Below are positions 45,028 through 54,370 of a stretch of DNA of 64,000 bases, piece by piece. The translations under genes and the position numbers were made by a program. The notes under the pieces are model-generated. The model searched no databases. It was not told the origin of the DNA and was given only the letters and a program-made list of their open reading frames with translations. Source of the DNA: WRGA01 sp031553395 (GTDB lineage: Bacteria > Bacteroidota > Bacteroidia > Bacteroidales > WRGA01); contig JAVBLR010000011.1 in assembly GCA_031553395.1 (NCBI GenBank), forward strand, positions 124,001-188,000. The letters run 5' to 3'. Position 1 is the first letter of the stretch. Each line of letters begins with the position of its first letter.

Positions 45028-46374
45028 ATGAAAAAAATTCTTATCCATAACGCAACAATTATCAACGAAGGGAAAAAATTTACTGGTTCGGTTTTGATTG
45101 AAGATAAATTCATTCAACATATTTATACAAATGAAGTTCCCGAAAACATCTTGCAAACCACCGAAATAATTGACGCAACCGGACAAATTCTTATTCCCGG
45201 TGTAATTGACGATCAAGTTCACTTTCGTGAACCTGGTTTAATACATAAAGGTGATATATTCAGTGAATCCCGTGCAGCTGTGGCAGGTGGAGTAACTTCG
45301 TACATGGAAATGCCGAATACAAAGCCTCCTACAACAACTATAGAAGAACTGAATAAAAAATTCGACCGTGCCGCCGAAACTTCTCTGGCAAATTACACCT
45401 TTTATCTTGGTGCTACAAATGATAATCTCGATGAACTGAAAAAAGCCGATAAAAAACGGGTTTGCGGAATCAAAGTATTTATGGGTTCATCTACCGGAAA
45501 TATGCTGGTAGATAAAGAAGAAACATTGAAAAATATTTTCTCGGAAATAGATATGTTGATTGCAACCCATTCCGAAAGTGAAGAAATTATTCAAGCTAAT
45601 ATAGCCAAGTACAAAGCTTTATACGGAGAAGATTTGCCAATAAAATATCATCCCTTAATCCGCAACGAAGAAGCTTGTTACCAATCTTCAGCTTATGCTG
45701 TAGAATTGGCGCATAAATACAACACGAAACTTCATATTCTTCATTTATCTACTGCAAAAGAAGTAACATTGTTCGAATCAAAACCATTGACAGAAAAACG
45801 GATTACAGGGGAAGTTTGCGTGCATCATCTTTGGTTTGACGACAATGATTACGAAAAATTTGGCAATCGCATTAAATGGAATCCGGCAATTAAAACAAAA
45901 AAAGATAAAGAAGCTTTATTGGAAGGGCTTAAAAACGGGAAATTAGATGTAATTGCGACCGACCATGCACCTCATCTGCTATCCGAAAAAGAAGGCTCTT
46001 GTTTAAAAGCTGCTTCGGGAGGACCATTGGTTCAACATTCTTTATCTGCCATGATGGAATTATCGAAGCAAGGAGGAATTTCCCAGGAAATGATTATTGA
46101 AAAAATGTGCCACTCTCCTGCCCTACTATTCAATATTGAAAAACGAGGATTTATCCGCGAAGGTTATTATGCCGATTTGGTGTTGATAAATCCGAATAAG
46201 CCGATTATTGTTTCTCAGGACAATATTCTATATAAATGTAAATGGTCTCCATTCGAAGGATTTACTTTTTCATCTTCTATTTCCAAAACTTTTGTAAATG
46301 GAAAGATTGTTTATGAAGATGGAAAAATTATAAAAGATGAAAATATGGGAATGGAATTGAGGTTTTTAAGATAA
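45028..46374 (+). CDS. pyrC: Dihydroorotase
   Basis: This 448-residue amidohydrolase closes carbamoyl-aspartate to dihydroorotate in pyrimidine synthesis. Key parts are DDQVHFREPG near 59, the carboxylated-lysine strand KVFMGSSTGNM near 149, IATHSE, KLHILHLST and ATDHAPH. The usual H-x-H of the first motif reads Q-V-H here, so one metal ligand is replaced by Gln; this variant is known from Bacteroidota dihydroorotases. The length is normal. It is the last gene of the operon and ends at a bidirectional terminator. Confidence 0.95.
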   Translation: MKKILIHNATIINEGKKFTGSVLIEDKFIQHIYTNEVPENILQTTEIIDATGQILIPGVIDDQVHFREPGLIHKGDIFSESRAAVAGGVTSYMEMPNTKPPTTTIEELNKKFDRAAETSLANYTFYLGATNDNLDELKKADKKRVCGIKVFMGSSTGNMLVDKEETLKNIFSEIDMLIATHSESEEIIQANIAKYKALYGEDLPIKYHPLIRNEEACYQSSAYAVELAHKYNTKLHILHLSTAKEVTLFESKPLTEKRITGEVCVHHLWFDDNDYEKFGNRIKWNPAIKTKKDKEALLEGLKNGKLDVIATDHAPHLLSEKEGSCLKAASGGPLVQHSLSAMMELSKQGGISQEMIIEKMCHSPALLFNIEKRGFIREGYYADLVLINPNKPIIVSQDNILYKCKWSPFEGFTFSSSISKTFVNGKIVYEDGKIIKDENMGMELRFLR

Positions 46375-46407
46375 AAGCAAACCACGCGGGTCTACTTCTA
46401 CGAAAAC

Positions 46408-46445
46408 AAAAAGGCGAATAAAATCTGCATTTTACTCGCCTTTTT
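46408..46445. terminator. Bidirectional terminator between pyrC and pgk
   Basis: The arms AAAAAGGCGAATAAAAT and ATTTTACTCGCCTTTTT form a 17-position stem with a single mismatch and a 4-base loop, lying between two convergent genes. Confidence 0.85.
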
Positions 46446-46465
46446 TATTTACATTTTACTTATAA

Positions 46466-47731
46466 TCAATATCCTCTGATAGCTTTAATGCCCGGAAGAA
46501 CTTTTCCCTCGATACATTCAAGTAATGCACCACCACCGGTTGAAACATAACTTACTTTGTCTGCCAATCCGAATTTATTGATACAAGCAACCGAATCTCC
46601 ACCTCCGATTAACGAAAATGCGCCTTTCGATGTTGCTTCTGCAATTGCTTCAGCTAATGCTTTCGAACCTCCGGCAAACTTATCAAATTCAAATACACCT
46701 GCCGGACCATTCCACAAAATGGTTTTGGATGATTTAATTACCTCCGACATAGCTTTAATCGAATCCGGACCTAAATCCAATCCCATCCATCCATCGGGAA
46801 TATTCTTATCCGAACAAACTTGTGTATTTGCATTAGGAGAATAATCATCAGCAGCAACACAATCTGTCGGAAGAACAATATTTACGTTTTTAGCTTTAGC
46901 ATCAGCCAAAATTTCCTTTGCCAAATCAAGCATTTCATCTTCACAAAGAGATTTACCGATTTTTCCTCCTTGAGCTTTAGAGAATGTAAATGCCATTCCA
47001 CCAACGATCAGCAAGTTATCTACTTTATTTAACAAGTTTTTGATGATGGTAATTTTGGTAGAAACTTTAGAACCGCCGATAATTGCAGTAACAGGTTTAA
47101 CAGCAGTTTTCAATACTTTTTCCACAGCATCTACTTCGTTTTGCATCAAATATCCGAATGTCTTGTTATTTGCGTCAAAACAATCAGCAATTAGCGCAGT
47201 AGAAGCATGTGCACGGTGCGCTGTTCCAAATGCATCATTTACATATACATCAGCATAAGAAGCTAATTTTTTTGTAAACTCTTGTTGTTTTTCTTTTATA
47301 ATCTTTTTTGCTTCTGCTTTTTCTGCTTCTGAAGCATCGTCTGCCAATCCGCGAGGTTTTCCTTCTTCTTCAGCATAATAACGAAGATTTTCGAGCATTA
47401 AAACTTCTCCGGGTTTTAAATTTGCAGCCTTTTTTGCAGCATCTTCACCCATGCAATCATTGGCAAATTGAACAGGAACACCCAATAATTCCGAAACACG
47501 AGGCAAAATATGTTTTAAAGAAAACTTATCTTCCTTACCTGTTTTAGGACGTCCCAAATGTGAACCAATAATTATGCTGCCGCCATCTTTCAAAATTTTC
47601 TTCAATGTAGGCAATGCTGCACGAATACGTGTATCATCCGTAATTTCTAATTGATCGTTCAACGGAACATTAAAATCAACACGCACAAAAGCTTTTTTCC
47701 CTGAGAAATTGTAATTGTCAATTGTTTGCAT
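46466..47731 (-). CDS. pgk: Phosphoglycerate kinase
   Basis: This 421-residue glycolytic enzyme makes ATP from 1,3-bisphosphoglycerate. Typical segments are KKAFVRVDFNVPLND, SHLGRPKTG, LMLENLRYYAEEEG, YVNDAFGTAHRAHAS, AIIGGSKVSTKI, ILWNGPAGVFEFDKF, SLIGGGDSVACINKFG and VSTGGGALLECIEGK. All are in family order and the length is normal. It stands alone with its own promoter (47817-47850) and shares a terminator with pyrC. Confidence 0.97.
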   Translation of the reverse strand: MQTIDNYNFSGKKAFVRVDFNVPLNDQLEITDDTRIRAALPTLKKILKDGGSIIIGSHLGRPKTGKEDKFSLKHILPRVSELLGVPVQFANDCMGEDAAKKAANLKPGEVLMLENLRYYAEEEGKPRGLADDASEAEKAEAKKIIKEKQQEFTKKLASYADVYVNDAFGTAHRAHASTALIADCFDANNKTFGYLMQNEVDAVEKVLKTAVKPVTAIIGGSKVSTKITIIKNLLNKVDNLLIVGGMAFTFSKAQGGKIGKSLCEDEMLDLAKEILADAKAKNVNIVLPTDCVAADDYSPNANTQVCSDKNIPDGWMGLDLGPDSIKAMSEVIKSSKTILWNGPAGVFEFDKFAGGSKALAEAIAEATSKGAFSLIGGGDSVACINKFGLADKVSYVSTGGGALLECIEGKVLPGIKAIRGY

Positions 47732-47816
47732 AGTGCTTTTATAATTAAGTTTTTAAAAATTGTGATTTTATAGGAAGGTAAGAAGAAGTAGACTTTTCAC
47801 TTCTTTTTTGAGCAGA

Positions 47817-47850
47817 CAAAATTACAAAATATCTAATGAAAAAATGCAAA
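47817..47850 (-). promoter_or_regulatory. Promoter of pgk
   Basis: On the minus strand TTTG (47847-47850) is followed after 22 bases by TAATTTTG (47817-47824), a loose match to the -33/-7 pattern. It gives an approximately 80-base leader. Confidence 0.45.
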
Positions 47851-47910
47851 ATAAGAGGACAAAGTATCAATTGTATTCGTTCTGAATTTTTCGTCTTTAC
47901 AGAAAAAGAT

Positions 47911-47918
47911 TACATTTG
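47911..47918 (+). promoter_or_regulatory. -7 promoter box for the toxin-antitoxin pair
   Basis: TACATTTG matches TAnnTTTG, 26 bases before the ATG at 47944. The frame upstream is open to 47836, but that segment would precede transcription, which decides the start. Confidence 0.5.
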
Positions 47919-47943
47919 TTCTCATAAAACTTTTATCAACTTT

Positions 47944-48138
47944 ATGAATAAAAAGAAATCCAAACCGGAAAAATATCAAAATCCTGAAACTTCATCCGTT
48001 GCAAATGAGCCACAGACAGAATATGTTATTCAATCAAATGATCTATTCAAAGAAGATAGGTTGTATAGCCACGAAGAAGTTTTTAAAGAATTTGCAAGAA
48101 GATTAAATGAAAGAATTGGAACTAATATTCCTTTGTAA
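47944..48138 (+). CDS. Probable antitoxin of a RelE/ParE pair
   Basis: This protein of about 64 residues has a Lys-rich start (MNKKKSKPEKYQNPETSS) and an amphipathic helical end (SHEEVFKEFARRLNERI). It has no family motif beyond its position: its stop overlaps the toxin start in TAATG. An in-frame ATG exists 108 bases earlier, but the -7 box at 47911 lies inside that extension, so the shorter form is preferred. It probably binds the toxin through the C-terminal helix and may also bind the promoter. Confidence 0.6.
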   Translation: MNKKKSKPEKYQNPETSSVANEPQTEYVIQSNDLFKEDRLYSHEEVFKEFARRLNERIGTNIPL

Positions 48139-48440
48139 TGAATGAATATTCAATTTCTTACACAAAACAAGCAAGTTTGGATTTATTGAGTATAGTTGAT
48201 TATATAGAGAGTAGCCTATATGCTCCATTTACAGCAGAACGGTTTTATTATGGAATTAGAAAGAAAATTGAAAATTTGCGAAAATCTGCCGATATTTACA
48301 AAATTTCCCATCAGCAAACCATACGACAATATGGAAGTAGTGCTCGCCGAATTAACTACAAAGGATTTGCAATCATTTATACTATTGAGGATTCCAACGT
48401 TATTATTCATAGAATTATTCACGGCAGTTTACTTATTTGA
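48138..48440 (+). CDS. RelE/ParE-family toxin
   Basis: This 100-residue protein has the family pattern YSISYTKQASLDLLSIVDYIES near the start. Then come APFTAERFYYGIRKKIENLRK, RQYGSSARRINYKGFAIIYTIEDSNVIIHRIIHG at the end. RelE-type members cut ribosome-bound mRNA; ParE-type members poison gyrase. Sequence alone does not decide, though the length and the SIVDYIES start fit ParE. It overlaps the antitoxin by one base. Confidence 0.8.
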   Translation: MNEYSISYTKQASLDLLSIVDYIESSLYAPFTAERFYYGIRKKIENLRKSADIYKISHQQTIRQYGSSARRINYKGFAIIYTIEDSNVIIHRIIHGSLLI

Positions 48441-48528
48441 GACTATAAACAAAAAAATATACTTGTTCCTCGCAATTTTCAAAATCATAGTCCTCACAAA
48501 ATCAAAAAAATCATAGTCAAAAACAACA

Positions 48529-48559
48529 AGCCGCTGTCGAATATTTCACAACAACGGCT
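48529..48559 (-). terminator. Terminator of the efflux operon
   Basis: On the minus strand AGCCGTTGT pairs with ACAGCGGCT with one U-G wobble and is followed by TGTTGTTTTTG. It lies 22 bases past the permease stop. Confidence 0.6.
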
Positions 48560-48580
48560 CGTCTACACGTCAAACTAAAA

Positions 48581-51500
48581 CTATTTGTCTGCTGTCACAG
48601 CGATCAAATCATCTTCATCCATTAGTCTTTCCTTTAATTTTCTTACTCCCCGGTTACGACGATAATGCCTGAATTTAGACGTAATTCGGTCGAAAATATA
48701 ATAAATAACAGGAACAACTATCAATGTCAATATCATCGAACTTGCCAATCCACCGATAATTACCCAGGCCATACCGTTTTTCATTTCGGCGCCGTCGCCC
48801 GAAGCCAATGCAATCGGCAACATACCGAATACCATCGCAAATGTTGTCATCAAAATCGGACGCAAACGCTCTTTTCCTGCTTCAATTAAAGCATCGAAAG
48901 TTCCCAAATTTTTATCACGGCGCATGTGATTGGTAAAATCAACGATAAAAATTGCATTTTTAGCTACCAATCCAATTAAAACAATTAATCCGATAATACT
49001 GAAGATTGTAAGGTTATTCATCGTTAATGCTAATGCCAAGAAAGCGCCAATAAGTGACAATGGAATGGAAAATAATACCACAATCGGGTCTAATAATGAA
49101 TCATACATTGCAACCATAATCAAGTAAATCAACACAATAGCAGCTAAGAAAGCAAATCCAAGACTTCCGAATGCATTGGCCTGTTGTTCCATCATTCCGC
49201 CTTCCTTGATAGTAACTCCTTCCGGTATTTTTCCTGCAATGGTTGATGAAATTTCAGATCCTACTGTTCCCGAAGGACGACCTACAACATTACATTTTAC
49301 AGTTATGGATGAAATACGATCTGTTCGTTCCAATGTCGAAGGACCTAAGCCATAATTAATATCAGCAATTTGATTCAATTCGATTAATTCGCCACGTTTA
49401 TTGATGAATGTTAATTTGGCTACATCTTCAGGTTGTGTGCGATCAAAATTATCCACACGAACATTAATATCATATTCATAATTTCCATCCCTGTATTTCG
49501 AATCATCATTTCCATTTAATGCCACACGAAGAGTTGAACCGACATCATTTACCGACAATCCGAGTTCCGACATTTTTTCACGATTCAATTTTACCTGTAC
49601 TTCCTGACGAGGATCATCAATCGAATATTTAGCGTCTGTAGTTCCTGGTGTATGACGGATTGCGTCCAATACCATTGACGCAGTACTTTCCACTTGTAAA
49701 AAATCTGTTCCCTGAACAATAAACTGAATAGGTTCGCTACCTCCGCCACCACCTAATGAAGTTACACTTACGCGGGCACGAACACCCGGAATTTGCATAA
49801 TTTCTTCTTTTACCTGCTGAGCAAAATCATTAACTCCAATAGTACGTTCTTTTTTATCAATCATTTTCACAGCAATAGAAGTTACATTGTTTTTGGAAGT
49901 ACTACCTATTCCCGAACCCGACGAACCGACATTTGTATAAATACGTATCACCTCAGGCTTAGAACTGATAATTTTCTCTACTTCTTTTGTTACTTGATTA
50001 TTTTGATAAACAGTTACTTGAGAATTCATATCCAATGTAACCGTAAATTCTCCCTGGTCGGCATCCGGAATAAATGCAAAGCCTATAAATCCTGCTGGGA
50101 GTAATGCAAATGATGCTATCAATAACACCAATGTTACCAAGAGAACGGTTACTTTATGCTTCAATCCTATATGCAGTACTTTTACATACCAATTCTTCAA
50201 TGTTTCGAAAGAATGCTCCATCAGGCGAGAAAAACGTCCTGCCAACGTTTGGCGTGATTCGTCGGACAATTTACCAAAACGAGCCATTAACATTGGAGTC
50301 ATAGTAAACGACACCAACAAACTACAAAGCGTTGCAACAATAATCGGAACAGCAAATTCTTTCAAAATATTCCCGATAAGTCCGCCTGTGATAACCAATG
50401 GCAAGAATACAACCACAATTACCAACGTAATAGACATTGCTGTAAACATAATTTGCTTACAACCATCGAGAGCAGCCTGGCGTTTATCCTTTCCTTTTTC
50501 CATGTGACGGAACATGTTTTCGATAACCACAATCGAGTCATCGACCAGAATCCCAACTACTAGTGACAATGCCATCAAAGACATCATATTCAGCGAATAC
50601 CCCAACGCATACATAACAATAAATGCGGGAATAATAGATAGCGGAACGGCAACCATAATTATCATGGCGCTTCTCATATTATGAAGGAAAACAAAACATA
50701 CAATAGCAACAATAATAATTGCAAGAATAAGGTCTACAACCACCGCATTTGCCGATGCTTTTGTAAAAACCGAATCATCTGTAGCAATTTCAAATTTTAC
50801 ATTGTCTGCTGCATATTCCTTCTCTATAGCTGCCAATTCAGCTTTAGCCATATCGGCAACCCTTACAGCATTGGCATCAGTTTGTTTCTGAATCGAAATA
50901 CCGATGGCATCTTCTCCGTCGATACGGTTAATTAGCTTTTGTTCGGCAATCCCGTCTTCCACTTCGGCAATATCCAACACTTTTATTTTTCCACCTTGTG
51001 GAGAAGTGGCAATTACCGTATTTCGAAGTTCATTCAAACTACTGAATTTTGCAGCTAAACGAACAGAATATACTGCACCTGTATTCTCAACAGTTCCTGC
51101 AGGAATCTCCATATTGGCCGTTTGAATAGCTTGAAGTACTTGTAAGATAGACAAATTATATGCTCTTAATTTTTCAGCATCAATATTTACCCTGATTTGA
51201 CGTTCGTTACCTCCAACCATATCCACCGAACCCACTCCCGGTAATTTTGCCAAGCGAGGTTGTACACGGTCTTCAATTAATTTGTAAAATTGAGTTGGGG
51301 GCAAAGAGGAAGATGCCGCTATATTCATAATCGGCTTTTCATCCAACGAAATTTTATTGATAGATGGATCTAAAATCTCTGTCGGCAAATCGGATTTTAT
51401 CGCATTGATTTTCCGTTGTGCATCCTGAACAGCCAAATTAGGATCAGTTCCTTCATTTAACTCTACGGCAATGATAGATACTCCTTCCTGAGATGTTGAA

Positions 51501-51745
51501 GTAATTTTCTTCAAGTTTTCTAATGTTGAAAGCGCATCTTCTACTTTTTTGGTAACCGATGTTTCCACTTCCGAAGCTCCTGCTCCGGGATATACGGTGG
51601 ATACAGTAATCATTGGCAGTTCGAATTTTGGCAACAAATTCAAACTAAGCATATTGTAACAGACCAATCCACCAAGGGTTAATACTGTGAAAATCACAAT
51701 AATTAATAATGGCCGTTTTATTGAGGTTTCTACTATTGAAGACAT
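48581..51745 (-). CDS. RND efflux permease (HAE1 type)
   Basis: This 1054-residue inner-membrane pump uses proton flux to export drugs or other hydrophobic compounds through the TolC channel. The first membrane helix (IKRPLLIIVIFTVLTLGGLVCY) is followed by a porter domain (PGAGASEVETSVTKKVEDAL), the GILVDDSIVVIENMFRHMEKG segment of helix 4 with the proton-relay Asp pair, and the second half with GLIVLIGLVAKNAIFIVDFTN. Two large periplasmic loops and a duplicated 12-helix layout are normal for the family. It is most similar in pattern to multidrug pumps, not the heavy-metal CusA type. It is the last gene of the operon. Confidence 0.95.
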   Translation of the reverse strand: MSSIVETSIKRPLLIIVIFTVLTLGGLVCYNMLSLNLLPKFELPMITVSTVYPGAGASEVETSVTKKVEDALSTLENLKKITSTSQEGVSIIAVELNEGTDPNLAVQDAQRKINAIKSDLPTEILDPSINKISLDEKPIMNIAASSSLPPTQFYKLIEDRVQPRLAKLPGVGSVDMVGGNERQIRVNIDAEKLRAYNLSILQVLQAIQTANMEIPAGTVENTGAVYSVRLAAKFSSLNELRNTVIATSPQGGKIKVLDIAEVEDGIAEQKLINRIDGEDAIGISIQKQTDANAVRVADMAKAELAAIEKEYAADNVKFEIATDDSVFTKASANAVVVDLILAIIIVAIVCFVFLHNMRSAMIIMVAVPLSIIPAFIVMYALGYSLNMMSLMALSLVVGILVDDSIVVIENMFRHMEKGKDKRQAALDGCKQIMFTAMSITLVIVVVFLPLVITGGLIGNILKEFAVPIIVATLCSLLVSFTMTPMLMARFGKLSDESRQTLAGRFSRLMEHSFETLKNWYVKVLHIGLKHKVTVLLVTLVLLIASFALLPAGFIGFAFIPDADQGEFTVTLDMNSQVTVYQNNQVTKEVEKIISSKPEVIRIYTNVGSSGSGIGSTSKNNVTSIAVKMIDKKERTIGVNDFAQQVKEEIMQIPGVRARVSVTSLGGGGGSEPIQFIVQGTDFLQVESTASMVLDAIRHTPGTTDAKYSIDDPRQEVQVKLNREKMSELGLSVNDVGSTLRVALNGNDDSKYRDGNYEYDINVRVDNFDRTQPEDVAKLTFINKRGELIELNQIADINYGLGPSTLERTDRISSITVKCNVVGRPSGTVGSEISSTIAGKIPEGVTIKEGGMMEQQANAFGSLGFAFLAAIVLIYLIMVAMYDSLLDPIVVLFSIPLSLIGAFLALALTMNNLTIFSIIGLIVLIGLVAKNAIFIVDFTNHMRRDKNLGTFDALIEAGKERLRPILMTTFAMVFGMLPIALASGDGAEMKNGMAWVIIGGLASSMILTLIVVPVIYYIFDRITSKFRHYRRNRGVRKLKERLMDEDDLIAVTADK

Positions 51746-51813
51746 ATTGATTTATTATTTGACGATTTACAGTTTAACACAAAAGGTATATAACTCCTTA
51801 ATATATTTATCCT

Positions 51814-52869
51814 TTAATTCTTAATTATCTCAATTTTCGCTCCATCCATCAAATTAATCTGACCATTAGTAACAACTTTATCTCCTTCCTTCAAGCCATT
51901 AGTAACTTCTATGTATGCCTGATAATCTCGTCCTGTAGATATTTTTACCAATTTTACAATATCTCCGTTTACCAAATAAACCGACGGGTCTTTCACACTA
52001 CTTACAATAGCATCACGCGGTATCATTAATGTAGGAACACTTGCTCCTTGCTCTATAAAAACGTTTACATACGTCCCTGCTTTCATTGGATAATCCTTGC
52101 TATTAGCAATAGTTATCTCAACAGGATACGTGTGCGAATTATCCCCTTTCTGACTAATATTGGAAACTTTTCCTGTAAATTTTTTATCGGGATAAACGGG
52201 AGTACTCACATTTACTTCTTGTCCTTGGCGAAGTGTATACACATTTCCTTCCGAAACAGACAATGTAACCTTCAACTGGGAAATATCCGCAATTCCGGCA
52301 ACAGCTGTACCAACATTTACATAAGCGCCCAATTCGGTATTTTTGGAAGTAATATATCCGCTGAAAGGCGCAACAATACGTGTATCATTCAATTGCTTTT
52401 TTGCATTATCCAACTGAATAGTTGCATTTTCGTAAGCAACTCGCATATCTCTCAATTGTGTTTCTGTTACGGCATCACCTTCCCGAAGAATTTTGTAACG
52501 TTCGTAATCTTCTTTATTTTTGTCATAAGCGATTTGTGCATTTTCCAATGCCATACGTTTATAAGCATCATCAACACGCGCCAATACAGTTCCCTGACTT
52601 ACATAATCTCCCAACTTGAAATTAATTTGTGTAATTCTTCCTGCAGATTCCGATGCAACTGTTACCTCACGATTGGCATTTGCTGTTCCAACTAAACTTA
52701 AGTTATTATCAGCTTTCTTTATTTCGGCAGGAACAACTGTTACTGCAATACTCTCCCGGCTCGTTTTTACTTCTTTACGGCTATCTATTTCTTTTTTGTT
52801 GCTTGCCAATACCCAAGCCATAGAGCCAATTAATGCAACTACTATTGATATTATTATTATTTTTTTCAT
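51814..52869 (-). CDS. RND efflux periplasmic adaptor (membrane fusion protein)
   Basis: This protein of about 351 residues has an N-terminal membrane anchor (MKKIIIISIVVALIGSMAWVLA), lipoyl-like halves (VTVASESAGRITQINFKLGDYVSQGTVLARVD and ARIVAPFSGYITSKNTELGAYVNVG), a helical hairpin between them and a beta-barrel domain (LKVTLSVSEGNVYTLRQGQEVNVSTP). It bridges the permease and TolC. A Met 27 bases earlier is also in frame, but its extra residues (MYHAPKIKT) come from a GTGCACGGT-type repeat, so the start at 52869 is preferred. Confidence 0.93.
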   Translation of the reverse strand: MKKIIIISIVVALIGSMAWVLASNKKEIDSRKEVKTSRESIAVTVVPAEIKKADNNLSLVGTANANREVTVASESAGRITQINFKLGDYVSQGTVLARVDDAYKRMALENAQIAYDKNKEDYERYKILREGDAVTETQLRDMRVAYENATIQLDNAKKQLNDTRIVAPFSGYITSKNTELGAYVNVGTAVAGIADISQLKVTLSVSEGNVYTLRQGQEVNVSTPVYPDKKFTGKVSNISQKGDNSHTYPVEITIANSKDYPMKAGTYVNVFIEQGASVPTLMIPRDAIVSSVKDPSVYLVNGDIVKLVKISTGRDYQAYIEVTNGLKEGDKVVTNGQINLMDGAKIEIIKN

Positions 52870-52881
52870 TGTCTTTATTTT

Positions 52882-52987
52882 TGGTGCATGGTACAAGGTA
52901 CACGGTGCACGATTTGTTTCTTTTTGTTTTTATAAGTTGATATGAGAATATATTAACCGTGCACCGTTTACCGTGCACCGTGCACCA
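52882..52987. repeat. GGTGCACGGT repeat arrays in inverted orientation
   Basis: Two arrays of 9-10-base units flank a 40-base spacer: TGGTGCATGG, TACAAGGTACACGGTGCACG on one side (52882-52911) and ACCGTGCACCG, TTTACCGTGCACCGTGCACC on the other (52956-52987). The second array encodes the last residues of the TolC-like protein (VHGAR), and the first lies just before the adaptor start. Confidence 0.75.
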
Positions 52988-54323
52988 AATTCTTGATATC
53001 TCCCGTCAGCATCATAATCTGAAGTTCTGCTGTTTTGAAATTATACAAAGCGTTTAGGTAATTGATTTGAGCATTACTCAATCCTGTTTCATCTTGTAGG
53101 ATATCACTCATACTCGACATTCCTTCCCTGTATTTCAGTGTTGTTTCTCGATATACATTCTGGGCAAGATTAATATTTTCTCCTTGTCTTTTTACGTTTT
53201 CCTTATAGTTAAAATAATCGTTTACCGCAGTTTTATAATCTACCGAAAATTTTTCTTTTGTATTATCAAGAGTCAATGATGTTTTTCGATAATCAACCTT
53301 TGCCTGACGAGATTTTGATCGTTTATTAAAACCGTCGAAAATCGGTATGCTCAGATTTAATCCGATATAGGAGGATGCAAACCATTTATTTTCGGAGCTA
53401 TTATTGAAATAATTTTCAAATTCGCTACGTTGGCCTTGATAACTTAAATTTCCAATAAAAGATAATGAAGGAAGATATCCTTGATTAACCATTTTTTGAT
53501 TCAAAGCCGCAATATCTTTTTGTTGTTCGATAATTTGAATATCAATATGATCGGAGAAGTCTGCAACCGGACTTGGATTTGCAAGTAATAGAGGCATGGC
53601 TACACTATCTGTTAATTGAATAGATTGAATTACCGGAATTTCCAGCATGTACTTAATCATATTCAATTGCTGCTCAAGTAGTGCACTTGTATTGTCGAGG
53701 TTTGTTTTTTGATTTTCAAGCGTTACTTTTATCCGGTCATAATCAACTTTCTTTCCCATACCGTTATCCCAAAGGGTTTTGGTAATATTCACCATTTTTT
53801 CTGTACGGGAAATATTATCTTTTATAATTTCTTTTTGTTCAGCGGTTGTTTGAGCCAAAAAATAAAGTTTAGCTACTTCTTGCGCTAAGTTTTCACTTAC
53901 CTTTTCAATACCCAAAGAATTGAGTTGATCACCCATTTTAGACAATTTCAATCCTGTCATAGCAGTCTGATTGTATAAAATTTGATTAACACCGACAGAG
54001 ACACCTGTACTGTATTGTACACCCATTGAGAAAGGAATTGTTGTTCCAGGTTGCCCAACGATATCCCCCGGAACCATAGTTACAGGCAATTTCAGATTGT
54101 CTTGAAAAGTTCCGGAGCCTGTTATTTGAGGCAGTAAAGAAGAGCGGGATTCTTCAACTTTGTAGCCACTCTTTTCTTTGTCCATCCGAGCTTGAACTAC
54201 GTTGATATTTTTTTCCACGGCTGTTTGAATACAATCATGTAAAGACAGATTGATGGTTGCATTTTGTTGTCCGAAGAGAGAAAAACTCAGCAGTAAAAAG
54301 CCGGTAATCATTTTTGTTTTCAT
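52968..54323 (-). CDS. TolC-family outer-membrane efflux protein
   Basis: This 451-residue protein has a signal peptide (1-18, FSLFGQ) and two OEP repeats: about 25-235, LSLHDCIQTAVEKNINVVQARM, and about 245-440, IDIQIIEQQKDIAALNQKMVNQGYLPSLSFIGNLSYQGQ. Each repeat contributes coiled-coil helices and barrel strands, and the trimer is the exit duct for the RND pump. The C-terminal residues VHGAR are encoded by an intergenic repeat, so the ancestral protein probably ended near DIKNL. It starts 47 bases after the NifX-like gene. Confidence 0.93.
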   Translation of the reverse strand: MKTKMITGFLLLSFSLFGQQNATINLSLHDCIQTAVEKNINVVQARMDKEKSGYKVEESRSSLLPQITGSGTFQDNLKLPVTMVPGDIVGQPGTTIPFSMGVQYSTGVSVGVNQILYNQTAMTGLKLSKMGDQLNSLGIEKVSENLAQEVAKLYFLAQTTAEQKEIIKDNISRTEKMVNITKTLWDNGMGKKVDYDRIKVTLENQKTNLDNTSALLEQQLNMIKYMLEIPVIQSIQLTDSVAMPLLLANPSPVADFSDHIDIQIIEQQKDIAALNQKMVNQGYLPSLSFIGNLSYQGQRSEFENYFNNSSENKWFASSYIGLNLSIPIFDGFNKRSKSRQAKVDYRKTSLTLDNTKEKFSVDYKTAVNDYFNYKENVKRQGENINLAQNVYRETTLKYREGMSSMSDILQDETGLSNAQINYLNALYNFKTAELQIMMLTGDIKNLVHGAR

Positions 54324-54370
54324 TCTTCTTTTTATAATTTTAGTTGACGTGTTGCTTGATAACTTCCTCT

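Noticed and set aside
47836..47943. Longer start for the antitoxin
   Set aside because: The segment contains the -7 box TACATTTG, so translation most likely starts at 47944.
52048..52695. Plus-strand open frame of 215 codons opposite the adaptor gene
   Set aside because: It lies wholly inside the well-supported adaptor gene on the other strand, has no family motif and is Cys/Ile/Asn-rich in the way of antisense frames.
52882..52987. CRISPR-like array
   Set aside because: The units are 9-10 bases, adjacent and degenerate, and there are no unique spacers or cas genes.
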